A program made the position numbers and the translations under genes. From Effrenium voratum (taxonomy: Eukaryota; Sar; Dinophyceae; Suessiales; Symbiodiniaceae), in assembly GCA_963377175.1 (NCBI GenBank), contig CAUJNA010003249.1:389509-453508 (forward strand): a stretch of DNA of 64,000 nucleotides, given 5' to 3'. Shown here piece after piece: positions 63,026-64,000 of this stretch; within the stretch, counting starts at the first letter, position 1; the number at the start of each line of letters is the position of its first letter. The notes beneath the pieces are model-generated. The model did not search any database. It was not told the DNA's origin and saw only the letters and a list, made by a program, of their open reading frames with translations.

Positions 63026-63687
63026 TGGATAGCAGTTTCCGTGTTGGTGGACTGGAAGGTACCCCCCGAATTGGTGGTTTGGATTAATGTTGGGGGCTTT
63101 GAAGCCCTGGTTCCTGTAGAGAGTGAATGGGAAGCCACCCAACCTCCTCAGCGCCAAGCCAAACCACCAAACCGGGCCGCAAAAAGAATGTAAAAGGGGC
63201 GTGAAAAGGGAAACGAAAGAAAAACAAGCAGGTAATACACCACCATCTCTGATATGTTAAAAAATGGAGTAAGGCGAGCCGAAAGAGCCGAAAGAAAACC
63301 ACTAATTTGGGGCGATCTGACCAAGGGGGAGGTCCACCAACACGCAACGCAACAACCAACAAATGGATCTTTCTCAAAATGGTGAATCCGTCTTAGATGG
63401 CGCCAAAAGGGGAACCAAAACGGCACCAACCACAGCCTATATTTGTGGAAACACCCATAAATTTGGCCCGCAACAGGACAAAGGCTCTCTGAGTGCTTCA
63501 CCCCCGCTGCCCCTCCAAAAATTAGACCGTGTCTAATGCCAAAAACCGGGGCGGCACTGTGTCTTTTGTCACTGCCGAAGACCCTTCATGGCACTTCATG
63601 GCCCCATGAAACTGCAGGGACATAACTAAAGGAACGAAACAAGCCTTGAACTGCTGAGAAACGTTTGGGAACGAGGCGACAGAGATC
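63026..63687. other. Host DNA, no recognised gene
   Basis: No sustained frame with a domain; could be an intron of the macro-domain gene. Confidence 0.3.
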
Positions 63688-63867
63688 CTAGACGAGCTGC
63701 TTCGCATCACCCTCCTTCTGGATGGCTCGCCGCACCGCCGCGGGAAACTTTGCATCCAGATTGATCCTCAGCCAGGAATAGATCGCACCTGGCCGAGCGC
63801 CCCAGAAGAAAGAAGAGGCGGTCAAAAAGGATGGGAGGCAAGTCTCATCCTGCATCCCCTGCGCCAA
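63688..63867 (-). CDS. Probable exon, unknown protein
   Basis: 60 codons after a good acceptor TTTTTTCCAG, reading LAQGMQDETCLPSFLTASSF, then FWGARPGAIYSWLRINLDAK and AVRRAIQKEGDAKQLV with a stop. It could be a terminal exon, or end earlier at AAGGAGG|GTGATG and belong to the macro-domain gene, whose exons follow on the same strand. No family is recognised. Confidence 0.45.
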   Translation of the reverse strand: MAQGMQDETCLPSFLTASSFFWGARPGAIYSWLRINLDAKFPAAVRRAIQKEGDAKQLV

Positions 63868-64000
63868 CTGGAAAAAATCACACATGACTATCCCACTTCT
63901 ATGATAAGGGTGCCTTAATACATGGACCCTGTGTTGCTCTCTGCGAGTCATCCATTCCGAATGGGAACCCTGGATTGGTAAGCCCCACTGGCCTGAGGCG

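Noticed and set aside
1..64000. tRNA, rRNA, CRISPR arrays
   Set aside because: No cloverleaf, rRNA core or spaced-repeat pattern was recognised; the 22-bp repeats at 23467 have no unique spacers.

Overview
The window is nuclear DNA of a protist, most likely a dinoflagellate, carrying one complete endogenous Polinton-like virus (PLV). The host call rests on a gene near 38.8-40.5 kb built from repeats of the pattern DCxAGxxNWxxGWSxxKKxWCCxHxGKGC, which I know from dinoflagellate proteins, and on inferred introns that mostly start with GC instead of GT (40426-40268, 39911-39859, 39829-39270, 39167-38843, 62591-62069, 52160-50717). The flanks are GC-balanced and full of simple repeats. The virus is AT-rich.

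Layout. 1-2354: host DNA without a recognised gene. 2565-3287 and 24663-27440: one G-rich, higher-order tandem array split by the virus. 3288-24662: the virus, 21,375 bp, with ~585-bp terminal inverted repeats (TIRs) and a 5-bp target duplication GTTTG on both sides. Uninterrupted copies of the target site survive in the array at about 25055, 26205 and 26930. 27440-64000: host DNA with minisatellites, microsatellites and scattered exons: the DCxAG-repeat gene, a RING-finger gene (50.5-52.3 kb), a macro-domain gene (61.9-62.8 kb) and several unassigned exon-like stretches.

The virus has a morphogenesis module (packaging ATPase, double jelly-roll major capsid protein, penton-type minor capsid protein, lipase, fibre with a self-cleaving S74 tail, and small zinc-finger proteins) and a replication/integration module (family B DNA polymerase fused to an SF1 helicase with an HNH-like tail, then an rve-type DDE integrase and a C5 DNA methyltransferase). 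The second module is visibly richer in G+C. The ATPase, the polymerase-helicase and the integrase each carry a one-base frameshift, and the methyltransferase has lost a short segment, so this copy looks defective. Yet the two TIRs differ at only about 4 of 543 positions in their outer part, which suggests a young insertion. A ~1.2-kb GC-rich block full of palindromic GGTCCCGGGACC-type repeats sits in the middle of the capsid module between 26-bp direct repeats.

Most novel points: the polymerase-helicase-HNH fusion with a Cys/His pair that may mark a papain/OTU-like domain; TIRs that contain their own 25-bp inverted repeats and an almost G-free strand; the GC-rich insertion; a five-copy hairpin repeat; a Src-like myristoylation signal; and introner-like sequences shared by introns of two host genes.
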